Assembly: GCA_964358485.1 (NCBI GenBank)
Contig: CAYHPY010000083.1
Coordinates: 1 to 16,756, forward strand
Direction of reading: 5' to 3'
Length of the DNA stretch: 16,756 nt
Source: CAYHPY01 sp964358485
GTDB taxonomy: Bacteria; Elusimicrobiota; Elusimicrobia; UBA1565; UBA9628
This document shows, one piece after another, positions 7,043 to 14,807 of this stretch. The first letter of the stretch is position 1. Each line of letters starts with the position of its first letter. Under the pieces are notes generated by a model. The model worked only from the letters and a program-made list of their open reading frames with translations, did not search any database and was not told the DNA's origin. Position numbers and translations under genes: made by a program.

Positions 7043-7428
7043 GCCAAGGTCCGGATCTTGGTCCAGAGGCTCAATTCCAGGTACTCGAGGTCGAAGGGCT
7101 TGAGGATGTAATCGGCCGCGCCCAATTGCAGGCAGGCTTGGACGATCTGGCCGTCGTCATGCCCGCTGATCATGAAGACCGCCGGCGGAGGACGCAGACG
7201 CCGAATCCGGCGCAGGCCCTCGACGCCGTCAATCTCAGGCATCGCCACGTCCAGGAGCACCAGGCGGGGCGGAAAAGCCGCGATGTCCTCGAGCGCCGCG
7301 AGGACTCCGGACGCTTCCCGAACCTCGAAGCCCTTTCGCTCAAGAAAACGCCTCAGAATGTTCCGGACCCGCTCGTCGTCGTCGACGACCAAAAGCCGCT
7401 CGCGGGGGGAACCGGCGACCGGGCTCAC
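7039..7428 (-). CDS. Stand-alone response regulator receiver protein
   Basis: This is a 129-aa single receiver domain with acidic residues at 16-18 (VVDDD), phospho-acceptor Asp60 in LVLLDVAMP, Ser88 and Lys110 in ILKPF, and no output domain. The frame stays open for about 1.4 kb upstream, but that part is antisense-like, low-complexity Gly/Arg/Pro sequence shadowing the kinase gene. I therefore place the start at GTG 7428, which overlaps the kinase TGA (GTGA) and has GGAGGG (7437-7442) 8 nt upstream. It is the last gene of the operon with the hybrid kinase and an OmpR-type regulator, and probably takes phosphate from that kinase. Its stop overlaps the stop of the convergent hybrid kinase gene. 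Confidence 0.9.
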   Translation of the reverse strand: MSPVAGSPRERLLVVDDDERVRNILRRFLERKGFEVREASGVLAALEDIAAFPPRLVLLDVAMPEIDGVEGLRRIRRLRPPPAVFMISGHDDGQIVQACLQLGAADYILKPFDLEYLELSLWTKIRTLA

Positions 7429-9176
7429 CTGGAAGGCCCTCCGTCCAAAACTTCCCGCGCCTTGCGCGCCAGCAAGGCCGGGTCCACGGGCTTCTGGACG
7501 AAATTCTCCCCTAAGGCAGCGAGGTCGGCCTGGACGAGGCCGACCTCGCTGTAGCCCGACATGTACAGGGTCCGGATCCCGGGGCGCTCGGCGGCCAAGC
7601 GGCGCGCCAGCTCGTCGCCCCGCATGCCGGGCATGACCAGGTCGGTGACCAAAAGGTGGATGTCTCCGTCGAATTCCCGGGCGGCCTCCAGCGCCCCCTT
7701 GGGCGCCTCGGCCGCGAGCACGCGGTAGCCGTTCTGCTCCAGCACCCGCCGCACGAACTTGCGGACCAGCTCGTCGTCCTCGGCCACCAGCACGGTCTCC
7801 CAGCCCCGGGCCGGAACCGGGGCCGGAGCGTCGGCGCGCGCCTCCTCGGCCTCCTCGGCGGCCAGGGGAAAGTAAAGCTTGAAAACGCTCCCCTGCCCCG
7901 GCTCGCTGTAGACGAAGACGCTTCCCCCGCTTTGCTTGACGATCCCGTAGACGGTCGCCAGCCCCAGCCCCGTCCCCTTGCCCTGCTCCTTGGTGGTGAA
8001 GAAAGGCTCGAACACGCGGGCCAGGACCTCCGGCTTCATGCCGACGCCGGTGTCGCTGACGGCCACCATGACATGGGGGCCGGCGCGCACCTCGGGGTGC
8101 GCGCGGGCGTACTCCGCGTCGAGCTCGACCAACGCGGTCTCGATCGACAGGCGCCCTCCCCGGGGCATGGCGTCGCGGGAGTTGACGACCAGGTTCATGA
8201 TCACCTGCTCGAGCTGCCCCGGATCGGCCTTGATTCGGCCCAAATCCGGGGCCGTGTGGACCGAGAGCAGGATGTCCTCTCCGATCAGGCGCCGGATGAG
8301 CTTCTCCATGTCCCGGACGACCTTGTCGGGATCGAACACCCGCATTTGCAGAACCTGCTGGCGGCTGAAGATCAGCAATTGGCGCGTCAGCCCCGCCGCG
8401 CGCTGGCCCGCCTTGAGGATTTCCTCCGCGTCGGCGCGCTTGGGATCGTCCGGGCCCAGGGCCTCCGTCAGGAAATGCGCGTAGCCGGAGATCGCGGTGA
8501 GGATGTTGTTGAAATCGTGGGCGATGCCTCCCGCCAGGCGCCCGACCGCCTCGAGCTTCTGGGCCTGCAGGAGCTTGGCGTTGGCCGCGGCCAGTTCCTC
8601 CGTCCGCTCCCGGACCCGCTCCTCGAGCTCCCCGTAGGCCGCCTCCAGGCGGCGATTGGCCTCCTGGACCTCCTGGGCGCGCAGGTAGACCTCGGCCTCC
8701 TTCTCCTCGATGCGGGCCCGGAGCATACCCTCGATGGCGCCCAACTCGGCCCCGCGGCGCTTGAGGGCCACGAACTCGGTCACGTCCTCGACCCGGTGGA
8801 TGATGTAGGCCGCTTCCCCGTCCCGTCCGAGCACCGGGATGTTGACCGGGCTCCAATGGCGCTCCTCGAAGGCGCCGTCCTCGGCCCGGCGGATGTCGTA
8901 CTTCTGCACGGCCATGGTATCCGGGCGCCGTTCCCGCAGGACCCGCTCCAACGAGGCCCGCAGGTTACGGGTTCCGGTCGCCTTAGGGTCGTTGGGATTG
9001 TCGGGGAAGACCTCGAAAATGCCGCGGCCCAGGATTTTTCCCCGCTCGGTCATCGTCGCCCGGAGGTAGGCGTCGCTGACGGCCGCGATCGTCAAGTCCG
9101 GCTTGAGCGCCAGGTAAAGCCCGGGCGCGGCCTCGAACAGCGCCCGAAAATCCGGCTCCGCGCCCGGAGTGCCCAT
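7425..9176 (-). CDS. Hybrid histidine kinase: PAS-coiled coil-HisKA-HATPase-REC
   Basis: This 583-aa cytosolic kinase (589 aa if started at 9194) opens with a PAS domain (about 10-136) whose middle, IFEVFPDNPNDP, is typical of a PAS subclass common in hybrid kinases. It ends in a PAC-like VEDVTEF. A long coiled coil (about 137-212) carries the signal to the H-box GGIAHDFNN with His220. The N-box (IMNLVVNSRDAMP, 326-338), DTGVGM (375-380) and GKGTGLGL (399-406) follow. The C-terminal receiver (about 460-580) has Asp512 and Lys562. ATG 9176 is preferred because TATACT lies 6 nt upstream. The 34-nt gap from the OmpR-type gene also allows co-transcription. It is translationally coupled to the downstream receiver. 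The signal is unknown. Confidence 0.94.
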   Translation of the reverse strand: MGTPGAEPDFRALFEAAPGLYLALKPDLTIAAVSDAYLRATMTERGKILGRGIFEVFPDNPNDPKATGTRNLRASLERVLRERRPDTMAVQKYDIRRAEDGAFEERHWSPVNIPVLGRDGEAAYIIHRVEDVTEFVALKRRGAELGAIEGMLRARIEEKEAEVYLRAQEVQEANRRLEAAYGELEERVRERTEELAAANAKLLQAQKLEAVGRLAGGIAHDFNNILTAISGYAHFLTEALGPDDPKRADAEEILKAGQRAAGLTRQLLIFSRQQVLQMRVFDPDKVVRDMEKLIRRLIGEDILLSVHTAPDLGRIKADPGQLEQVIMNLVVNSRDAMPRGGRLSIETALVELDAEYARAHPEVRAGPHVMVAVSDTGVGMKPEVLARVFEPFFTTKEQGKGTGLGLATVYGIVKQSGGSVFVYSEPGQGSVFKLYFPLAAEEAEEARADAPAPVPARGWETVLVAEDDELVRKFVRRVLEQNGYRVLAAEAPKGALEAAREFDGDIHLLVTDLVMPGMRGDELARRLAAERPGIRTLYMSGYSEVGLVQADLAALGENFVQKPVDPALLARKAREVLDGGPSR

Positions 9177-9182
9177 GTGTCG

Positions 9183-9188
9183 AGTATA
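9183..9188 (-). promoter_or_regulatory. Putative internal -10 (TATACT) before hybrid kinase
   Basis: On the minus strand TATACT is followed by CGACAC and ATG 9176, repeating the 6-nt spacing seen at 3265 and 4098. No SD precedes the start. No convincing -35 is seen at 16-18 bp. It lies between the OmpR-type gene stop and the kinase start, so it would be an internal operon promoter. Confidence 0.4.
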
Positions 9189-9210
9189 ACCCATGAAGGT
9201 CCGAAAATGG

Positions 9211-9912
9211 TCAGATCGTCCGGAGTAAATACCCCTTCCCTTTATGGGCTTCCAGGCGCGGCCCCCACTTGGGCCCCAGCTTCATCCTGAGGTCGGAGAC
9301 CAAGGACACCACTCTGTGCCGCCACCGCTCGCTCTCATAGCCCCAGACCCGGTCCCACAGGAAGGACGGGGCCAGAATCCGGTCCGGCCTGGCCATAAAA
9401 ATCTCCAGAAGCTCCGCCTCCTTGCGGTTGAGGTGGACCCTAACGCCGCCCACCAGGCACCGGTCCCCGGCCAGCTCCCAGGACAAGCCCGGAAAACTCA
9501 ACCTCCGCCGCCGCGCGTCCGGAGCGCGCGCCAGCCTCCGGGCCAAGGCCCGCAGACGCGCCAGCAGAACCCGGTCGTCGAAGGGCTTGGGCAGATGGTC
9601 GTCGGCCCCGGCCTCCAGGATGGCGACCTCTTCCTCCGGGTCGGCGCGTCCCGTCACGACGATCACGCCCAGGCCCTGGGTCCGGGGCTTGCGGCGGATG
9701 GCCATCAGGACGGCGGAGCCCGGCAGGTCCGGGAGAATCCAATCCAAGATCACCAAGTCCGGGAGCTTCCGCCGGAGCCAATTCAGGGCGGAGGCGGCGT
9801 CGGGCGCGGGAACCCAAGCGAACTCCCCGGCCCCCGCGCCCTCGAAAAAGGCGCGATAGCCGGCCCGCGCGCCCGGATCGTCCTCCACCACCAGCACCGT
9901 TTTTCGGTCCAT
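9211..9912 (-). CDS. OmpR-family response regulator
   Basis: This 233-aa regulator has a receiver with acidic EDD (10-12), Asp57 in LVILDWILP, Thr87 and Lys109 in LPKPF. An Arg-rich linker (about 122-138) leads to a winged helix (about 139-233) that includes HLNRKEAELLEIF, LWDRVWGY, VVSLVSDLRMKLG and the wing AHKGKGYLL. The frame is open to a TTG at 9936 and an ATG at 9930. ATG 9912 fits the usual receiver start (MDRKTVLVVEDD) and is chosen. It is first in the operon with the PAS hybrid kinase and lone receiver, which are likely partners. It is divergent from the HTH-receiver gene, sharing a 72-bp intergenic region that contains 9-bp repeats; a possible minus-strand TTGACT (9959-9954) and GATTAT (9934-9929) lie 19 bp apart. 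Confidence 0.92.
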   Translation of the reverse strand: MDRKTVLVVEDDPGARAGYRAFFEGAGAGEFAWVPAPDAASALNWLRRKLPDLVILDWILPDLPGSAVLMAIRRKPRTQGLGVIVVTGRADPEEEVAILEAGADDHLPKPFDDRVLLARLRALARRLARAPDARRRRLSFPGLSWELAGDRCLVGGVRVHLNRKEAELLEIFMARPDRILAPSFLWDRVWGYESERWRHRVVSLVSDLRMKLGPKWGPRLEAHKGKGYLLRTI

Positions 9913-9923
9913 GAAAATCCCGC

Positions 9924-9953
9924 TTGACATAATCAACCATTTCGCGCTAAACT
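9924..9953 (+). promoter_or_regulatory. Sigma-70-type promoter of HTH-receiver operon
   Basis: A perfect TTGACA (9924-9929) is followed 18 bp later by TAAACT (9948-9953). The predicted start near 9960 gives a leader of about 25 nt with no SD before ATG 9985. The -10 and leader are overlaid by four 9-bp repeats, which suggests repression of this promoter. Confidence 0.6.
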
Positions 9954-9982
9954 AGTCAAACGCAGTAAACGAATCAAACGCA
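9947..9982 (+). promoter_or_regulatory. Four head-to-tail 9-bp repeats, likely autoregulatory operator
   Basis: The contiguous 9-mers are CTAAACTAG, TCAAACGCA, GTAAACGAA and TCAAACGCA (9947, 9956, 9965, 9974), sharing YAAAC in the same register. They cover the -10 and the leader of the HTH-receiver gene. BldC, a MerR-like single-HTH protein, is known to bind head-to-tail direct repeats as an oligomer, and the protein encoded 3 nt downstream has a similar HTH. Autoregulation is inferred. Confidence 0.55.
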
Positions 9983-9984
9983 TA

Positions 9985-10578
9985 ATGACCGAGAAAACCT
10001 TTACCTCCTACGAGATCGCCAACTTCTGCGGCGTTTCCCCGTCCACCATTCTCAATTGGATCGAGGACGGCCGCCTGAAGGCCTACAGCACCCCGGGGGG
10101 CCACCGCCGCGTCACGGCGCCCGACCTGCTGAGCTTTTTCCAACGCTTCAACATGCCCGTGCCCGCGGAACTCGACTCCCACCGGAAGGTCCTGATCGTC
10201 GACGACGATCCGGAGGTGCGCTCCTGCCTGGAGAAGGCGTTCCGCCGCCGCTATCCCCAATGGCAGGTCCAATCCTCGGCCACGGGGACCGAGGCCCTGA
10301 TCTCCATTGGAACCTCCGCGCCGCACCTGATCGTCCTGGACATGGTCCTGCCCGGGATGGACGGCGTCGAGGTCTGCCGCATCCTCAAAGCCAAGCCCGA
10401 AACCCGCGCCATCCGGATCATCGGCATCAGCGGCAAGAGGGAATTGAGCCCCCGCCAACTGAAAGAATACGCCGTGGACGCGTTCCTCCTCAAGCCCCTC
10501 GATTTGGTCGCGCTCCTGGACCTGGCCTCGGAACTCATGGGCGCGGCGCGCCCGGGAGCCGTGGCGCTTGGGGATTAA
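9985..10578 (+). CDS. MerR/BldC-like HTH fused to C-terminal receiver domain
   Basis: This 197-aa protein has an N-terminal MerR/excisionase-type HTH (residues 8-54: SYEIANFCGVSPSTILNWIE, then STPGGHRR). A short linker joins it to a receiver domain (about 68-190) with DDD at 73-75, Asp119 in LIVLDMVLP, Ser149 and Lys170 in LLKPL. The order is reversed from ordinary response regulators, where the DNA-binding domain follows the receiver. It should bind DNA and respond to phosphorylation, perhaps by the hybrid kinases nearby. Its stop lies 11 nt inside the next gene, so it leads a coupled operon with the ThDP enzyme. The 9-bp repeats at 9947-9982 are a likely target. I know of no characterised member that fixes its function. 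Confidence 0.88.
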   Translation: MTEKTFTSYEIANFCGVSPSTILNWIEDGRLKAYSTPGGHRRVTAPDLLSFFQRFNMPVPAELDSHRKVLIVDDDPEVRSCLEKAFRRRYPQWQVQSSATGTEALISIGTSAPHLIVLDMVLPGMDGVEVCRILKAKPETRAIRIIGISGKRELSPRQLKEYAVDAFLLKPLDLVALLDLASELMGAARPGAVALGD

Positions 10579-12313
10579 GGACGAAGACATCCCCGCCGTC
10601 CGGCTTCTGCTCCAATACCTGGAGCGCGAAGGCGTGCGCCACATCTTCGGAATTCCCGGCGGGCCGATCATTTCCCTTTACGAGGCGCTCTTCGACCGGC
10701 GGGTCATCACCCCCGTGCTGGCCAAGCATGAGGAAGGTGCGGCCTTCATGGCCGACGCCTACGCCCGCGTCTCCGGCCGGATCGGGGTATGCTGCACCAC
10801 CACCGGGCCGGGCGCCACCAACGCCCTGACCGGGGCTGCGGTCGCTTACGCCGACCACATCCCCCTGCTGATTCTGACCGCCCAGGTCCCCACCCATCAG
10901 TTCGGCCGGGGGGCTTTCCAGGAGAGCGGGCCCGAGGCGGTGGACATCGTCGGGCTTTACAAGCCCGTGACCAAGTGGAGCGTCATGCTCCCCCACCCCG
11001 ACCGGACCGGGGACGTGATCCGCAACGCCCTGCGCCTGCTCACGAGCGGCCGGCCCGGGCCGGTGCACATCAACCTCCCCTCCAATTTCGCCACCCAGCT
11101 CGTCCCGCGGGAGGAGCTCGCCGTCGAGCGCTACCGCTGCCGGACCCGGACCTTCGACCGGGCCGCGGTCCGCAAGGGGGCCGAGCTCCTCCTTTCCTGC
11201 TCCCGCCCCGTCATCCTAGCCGGCCAAGGGGTCAACCTGTCCCGGGCTTGGCCAGCCCTGCGGGGGCTGGCCGAGCGCTTCTCGATTCCGGTGGCGACGA
11301 CTTTCAAGGCCAAGGGCGCCCTCCCGGAGGACCATCCGCTCTCCTTGGGCGTGTTCAGCCAAAGCGGCGACGCCCGGGTGCGCGACTTCGTGGCGGGACC
11401 GGCGACCGACGCGCTCCTGGTCGTGGGCACCTCCCTCGGGGAGGTCTCCTCCGCGGGCTGGGACCCGCGGCTCTCCCGCAAGAAGGCCTTTCTCCAGGCC
11501 GACATCGAGCCCGGCGAGATCGGCCGGAATTTTCCCGTCGACGCCTTTTTGACCGGCGACGCCGCCACCATCCTCACCGAACTCCGCTACGCCATGGAGC
11601 GGATCCTGGAGCGCCAAGGCCCGGGGCGGACCTTCAGCTTCGCCCTGCAGGCGCGCCCTTCGGCCATCCCCGCGGAAGACGACGCCATGGGAGAGGAGCA
11701 AGAGGAGGCGGGCCCCCTCAAACCGCGCCGCATCCTCCGCGAATTGCGAGAGGCCCTGCCGCGCGACGCAATCCTCTTCGTCGACAACGGCACCATCCGG
11801 ACCTGGGCCGGGCAATACTTCCCGGTCTACCAGGAAGGGTGCTTTTTCGTCAACATGGGCATGGCCAGCATGGGTTTCGCCGTGGCGGGCTCCATCGGCG
11901 GCAAGCTGGCCGCGCCGGGGCGGCCGGTCGTGGCCCTGGTCGGAGACGCCGCCTTCGCCATGAACGGAATGGAAGTCCACACCGCCGTGGAGTACGAGGT
12001 CCCGGTCGTCTGGGTCGTGGTCAACAACGGGGGGCACGGAATGATCTATCATGGCGAGCGCATGCTCTACGGCGGGAAATTCGTCAGCTCCATCTTCCGA
12101 AAGCGCCTTGAAATTCAAGAACTCACCAAGGCGATGGGAGCCGCCTCTTTCCTGGCCCGGCGCCCGGGAGACCTGGGCCGGGCCCTGACCCAGGCCCTGG
12201 CCTTGAAGGCCCCCTGCGTCATCGAGGTGGAGGCCGACCTCCACGAGGTCCCGCCGATGGGCGCGCGCGTGAACGCCGTCCGCCGGGAAATCTCCATGGG
12301 AGCGCCCGCATGA
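10568..12313 (+). CDS. ThDP-dependent acetolactate-synthase-like enzyme
   Basis: This 581-aa protein has the three-domain layout of the acetolactate synthase/pyruvate oxidase family. The N-terminal PYR domain has GIPGG at 28-32, the catalytic-type Glu55 in AKHEEGAAFMADAYAR, and FQES at 117-120. A central domain spans about 195-345. The C-terminal PP domain has the ThDP/Mg motif from GDA (459-461) to NN (486-487), where most relatives have GDG. No ilvN-type small subunit gene is near, so a normal branched-chain role is not supported. The TTG start at 10568 overlaps the previous gene by 11 nt and has GGGAG 9 nt upstream; no ATG fits. It probably decarboxylates or ligates a 2-oxo acid and feeds the methyltransferases downstream. 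The substrate is unknown. Confidence 0.85.
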   Translation: MGIKDEDIPAVRLLLQYLEREGVRHIFGIPGGPIISLYEALFDRRVITPVLAKHEEGAAFMADAYARVSGRIGVCCTTTGPGATNALTGAAVAYADHIPLLILTAQVPTHQFGRGAFQESGPEAVDIVGLYKPVTKWSVMLPHPDRTGDVIRNALRLLTSGRPGPVHINLPSNFATQLVPREELAVERYRCRTRTFDRAAVRKGAELLLSCSRPVILAGQGVNLSRAWPALRGLAERFSIPVATTFKAKGALPEDHPLSLGVFSQSGDARVRDFVAGPATDALLVVGTSLGEVSSAGWDPRLSRKKAFLQADIEPGEIGRNFPVDAFLTGDAATILTELRYAMERILERQGPGRTFSFALQARPSAIPAEDDAMGEEQEEAGPLKPRRILRELREALPRDAILFVDNGTIRTWAGQYFPVYQEGCFFVNMGMASMGFAVAGSIGGKLAAPGRPVVALVGDAAFAMNGMEVHTAVEYEVPVVWVVVNNGGHGMIYHGERMLYGGKFVSSIFRKRLEIQELTKAMGAASFLARRPGDLGRALTQALALKAPCVIEVEADLHEVPPMGARVNAVRREISMGAPA

Positions 12314-13320
12314 AGGCCTATTCCGAATTCAACCGGCTCATCGAGACCGCGCTGGCCTACCGCTCCTCCAAGCCGCTCCTGGTCGCCCTTCATTACGACC
12401 TGTTCACTTCGATTGAAAAGGGCCCGCGGACCGCTCCCGCCCTGGCCCGCCGCCTGGGGCTGGACCCCCGCGCGCTCGGCGTCGTCCTGGACGCCGTCGC
12501 CGCCTCCGGCTTCCTTAAGAAACGCGGACCGGCCTACGCCAACACCGGGTTCTCCCGGCGCATGCTGGTGGCCGGGAGCCCTTCCTACCAGGGTCACAAC
12601 CTGCGCTACCTGGAGCGGACCTGGGACGCTTGGTCGGAGCTCAAGACCGTGGTCAAGACCGGCCGTCCCCGGCGCTCCCTTCTGGATTGGATCGGGCGGG
12701 ACCGCTTCTCGGCGGGCTATATCCGGGCCATGGGCGAGGTGGCCAAGGGCCCGGCCCGGGATTTGGCCCGGACGCTGGACTTGGGGAGGGTTGTCCGGAG
12801 CTTGGATGTCGGTTGCGGCTCGGGCGCCTACAGCGCGGCCATCGTCGAGAAGGCTCCCGGGGTCGAAGCCGTCCTCCTGGACCTGCCTCGGACTTTGGGG
12901 GTGACCCGACGCCTGCTGGCCGGCCACCGCGCCGCCAAGCGGATGAAATTCCGCCCCGGCGACTTCCTCAAGGACTCCTTCGGCGAGAAAGAGTTCGACT
13001 TGGTGCTGATCTCCAACGTCTCCCATGTCGAGGACGAGGCCGGCAACCGCGCCCTCATCGCCAAGGCCTTCCGGGCCCTGCGGCCCGGCGGCCGGCTGGT
13101 CATTCACGACTACCTGGCGGGCACCGGCGGCCGCTCCTCTCCTTTCGTCGCCTCCCTGGCGGTGCACCTTCTGGTCTTCACCGGACGCGGAGGAGTCTAC
13201 TCGGAGGCTCAATACCGGGCCTGGCTCCGAGGCGCGGGATTTCGACGGATCGAGGCCCTACCGGTCGCCGCGGGAAGCGTGCACCACTCCGCGGCCGTCG
13301 TTGGGCACAGGTTGAATTGA
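12310..13320 (+). CDS. SAM-dependent O-methyltransferase-type protein with dimerisation domain
   Basis: This 336-aa protein follows the acetylserotonin/hydroxyneurosporene O-methyltransferase plan. A winged-helix-like dimerisation domain (about 1-90: ALHYDLFTSI, LARRLGLDPRALGVVLDAV) precedes a Rossmann domain with SAM motif I LDVGCGSG (165-172), LLDLP (189-193), FDLVLISNVSH (229-239) and LRPGGRLVIHDY (257-268). Such enzymes methylate hydroxyl groups of small molecules. A residue like the catalytic His may be in the NVSHVED region, but I cannot assign it. The ATG overlaps the ThDP enzyme stop (ATGA) and GGGAG lies 7 nt upstream. It is co-translated with a solute-binding protein gene. A role in making or modifying a small metabolite is inferred. 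Confidence 0.88.
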   Translation: MKAYSEFNRLIETALAYRSSKPLLVALHYDLFTSIEKGPRTAPALARRLGLDPRALGVVLDAVAASGFLKKRGPAYANTGFSRRMLVAGSPSYQGHNLRYLERTWDAWSELKTVVKTGRPRRSLLDWIGRDRFSAGYIRAMGEVAKGPARDLARTLDLGRVVRSLDVGCGSGAYSAAIVEKAPGVEAVLLDLPRTLGVTRRLLAGHRAAKRMKFRPGDFLKDSFGEKEFDLVLISNVSHVEDEAGNRALIAKAFRALRPGGRLVIHDYLAGTGGRSSPFVASLAVHLLVFTGRGGVYSEAQYRAWLRGAGFRRIEALPVAAGSVHHSAAVVGHRLN

Positions 13321-14807
13321 TCATTCTCCTGGCCCTCTTCCTTTCGGGGAGCCTCCAGGCGGCCCCGCCCCCGGTCCCCAAGACGCGCGATTCCCTGGTC
13401 CTTTGCGACGACGTCTCCGACCCCGTCACCTTGGACCCTCACCGGGCCTTCGAGAATAAGTCCTTCAATCTGATCTTCCAAATGTTCGAGGGGCTCGTCC
13501 GCCATGACCGGGATGGGCGGATCGCCCCCGCCCTGGCCAAGGAGTGCCGCTTCGCCGACCCGTTGACCTTGCGGTGCGTCCTTCGTTCCGGCGTGCGCTT
13601 CCACAACGGGGAACCCTTGGACGCCGAGGCCGTGCGCTGGAGCCTGACCCGGCAATTGGACCCGGCCACGGGCTACCCGGCCTTGATGGAGATTTCCGGC
13701 ATCAAGGAGGTCCGCGTCCCCGAGCCGGGCGTGGTCGAAATCCTCACGCGCGCGCCGGACGGCCTGCTCCTGCACCGCCTGGCCGCCTTCGTCAAGATTC
13801 TTCCTCCGCGCTATTATCAAGAGAAGGGTTCGGAGGCCTTCGCCCAAGCCCCCGTCGGAACCGGCCCCTTCCGGTTCGTCTCCTGGGAGAAAGGCGTCTC
13901 CATCGAGCTGGAGGCCAATCCCGATTATTGGGACGCCGAGCGCCCGAAGCTCAAGCGGGTGAGCTTTCGATTTCTACCGGAGGCGCAGCAGCTTCCGAAG
14001 CTCCTGTCCGGGGAGCTCGATCTGGTCACCGAGGTCCCGGCGACCCGCACCCTGGAGGTGGCCCGCAACGCCTCCACCCGGATCGAGAAGCGCCTGGTGC
14101 TGACCACGCCCGCCTTTTGGGCCACCTCCTTCGACGGCCCCCTCAAGGACCCCAAGGTCCGCCGGGCGCTCAACCTGGCCGTCGACAAGCGCGAGCTCAT
14201 CCGCTACGCCGTCCTGGGCAACGGCGAGCCCATCGCCACCTTGAGCATGCGCGGGGAAACCGGACGCGCGGAGGGGCTCAAGCCCTACGCGCACGATCCC
14301 GCCAAGGCGCGGCGCCTGCTGGCCGAGGCCGGGGTCAAGCCGGGAACCCGGCTCACCATCCTGGCGGCCGAGCAGGCCGCGCGCGAGGCCAAGATCCTGG
14401 CCGAGCAATGGAAGCGGGTGGGGCTGGAGCCCGAATTGACCGTCCTCCCCCTGAGCGAGGTGCACAAGATCATGGTCGAGCGCAGGCGCGAGTTCGATCT
14501 CTCGGCCAACCTCGCCCCCAACCCCACCGCCCACATGTATTTTCTCCCCGGGGTCTGCTTTCACAGCCGCTCCCTCTTCAGCCGGCTCAAGGACCCGGAG
14601 TTCGACGCCAAATACGAACGGGTCCTGGGGGCCGTGGACCCCGAGGAGGCGCGGCGCGCGGGTTCGGAGCTGGACCGGTTCATCCACGACCAAGCTCTGG
14701 GCGTCTTCACCTATCAGAAAATCCGCACCTTCGGCCTCAAGCGCGGCCTGGAGATTCCGATCCCGGTGACCGGCATCCTTTCCTTGGAGAGCGTCCGATG
14801 GCGGTGA
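13317..14807 (+). CDS. Family-5 (DppA/OppA-type) extracellular solute-binding protein
   Basis: This 496-aa protein belongs to SBP_bac_5. Diagnostic stretches are VTLDPHRAFENKSFNLIFQM, the FEGLVRHDRDGRIAPALA region, VRFHNGEPLDAEAVRWSL, PVGTGPFRFVSW, NPDYWD, and VRRALNLAVDKREL. It delivers peptides, nickel or similar ligands to an ABC permease in the envelope. A short hydrophobic signal follows the TTG (IILLALFLSGSLQAAPPP). It has no positive n-region and no lipobox cysteine, so type I cleavage is likely. The TTG overlaps the upstream stop (TTGA). The frame is open further upstream, but only this start gives a signal peptide. No permease or ATPase gene is present in the window, which is unusual for an importer. 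Confidence 0.85.
   Translation: MIILLALFLSGSLQAAPPPVPKTRDSLVLCDDVSDPVTLDPHRAFENKSFNLIFQMFEGLVRHDRDGRIAPALAKECRFADPLTLRCVLRSGVRFHNGEPLDAEAVRWSLTRQLDPATGYPALMEISGIKEVRVPEPGVVEILTRAPDGLLLHRLAAFVKILPPRYYQEKGSEAFAQAPVGTGPFRFVSWEKGVSIELEANPDYWDAERPKLKRVSFRFLPEAQQLPKLLSGELDLVTEVPATRTLEVARNASTRIEKRLVLTTPAFWATSFDGPLKDPKVRRALNLAVDKRELIRYAVLGNGEPIATLSMRGETGRAEGLKPYAHDPAKARRLLAEAGVKPGTRLTILAAEQAAREAKILAEQWKRVGLEPELTVLPLSEVHKIMVERRREFDLSANLAPNPTAHMYFLPGVCFHSRSLFSRLKDPEFDAKYERVLGAVDPEEARRAGSELDRFIHDQALGVFTYQKIRTFGLKRGLEIPIPVTGILSLESVRWR

Noticed and set aside
7429..8856. N-terminal extension of the receiver gene
   Set aside because: The extension is Gly/Arg/Pro-rich shadow sequence of the kinase gene. A GTG at 7428 with SD and stop overlap is a normal coupled start.
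7656..9290. Long plus-strand open frame of 544 codons
   Set aside because: It is a shadow of the minus-strand PAS-kinase-receiver gene and shows no domain motif.
9913..9928. AAGCGGGAT near the start of the 9211-9912 gene as another copy of the 11-bp operator
   Set aside because: It is a single partial match without an 11-bp partner on either side, so chance is likely.
12630..13316. Upstream extension of the solute-binding protein frame
   Set aside because: The extension shadows the O-methyltransferase gene. Only the TTG at 13317 gives a signal peptide next to the mature protein.
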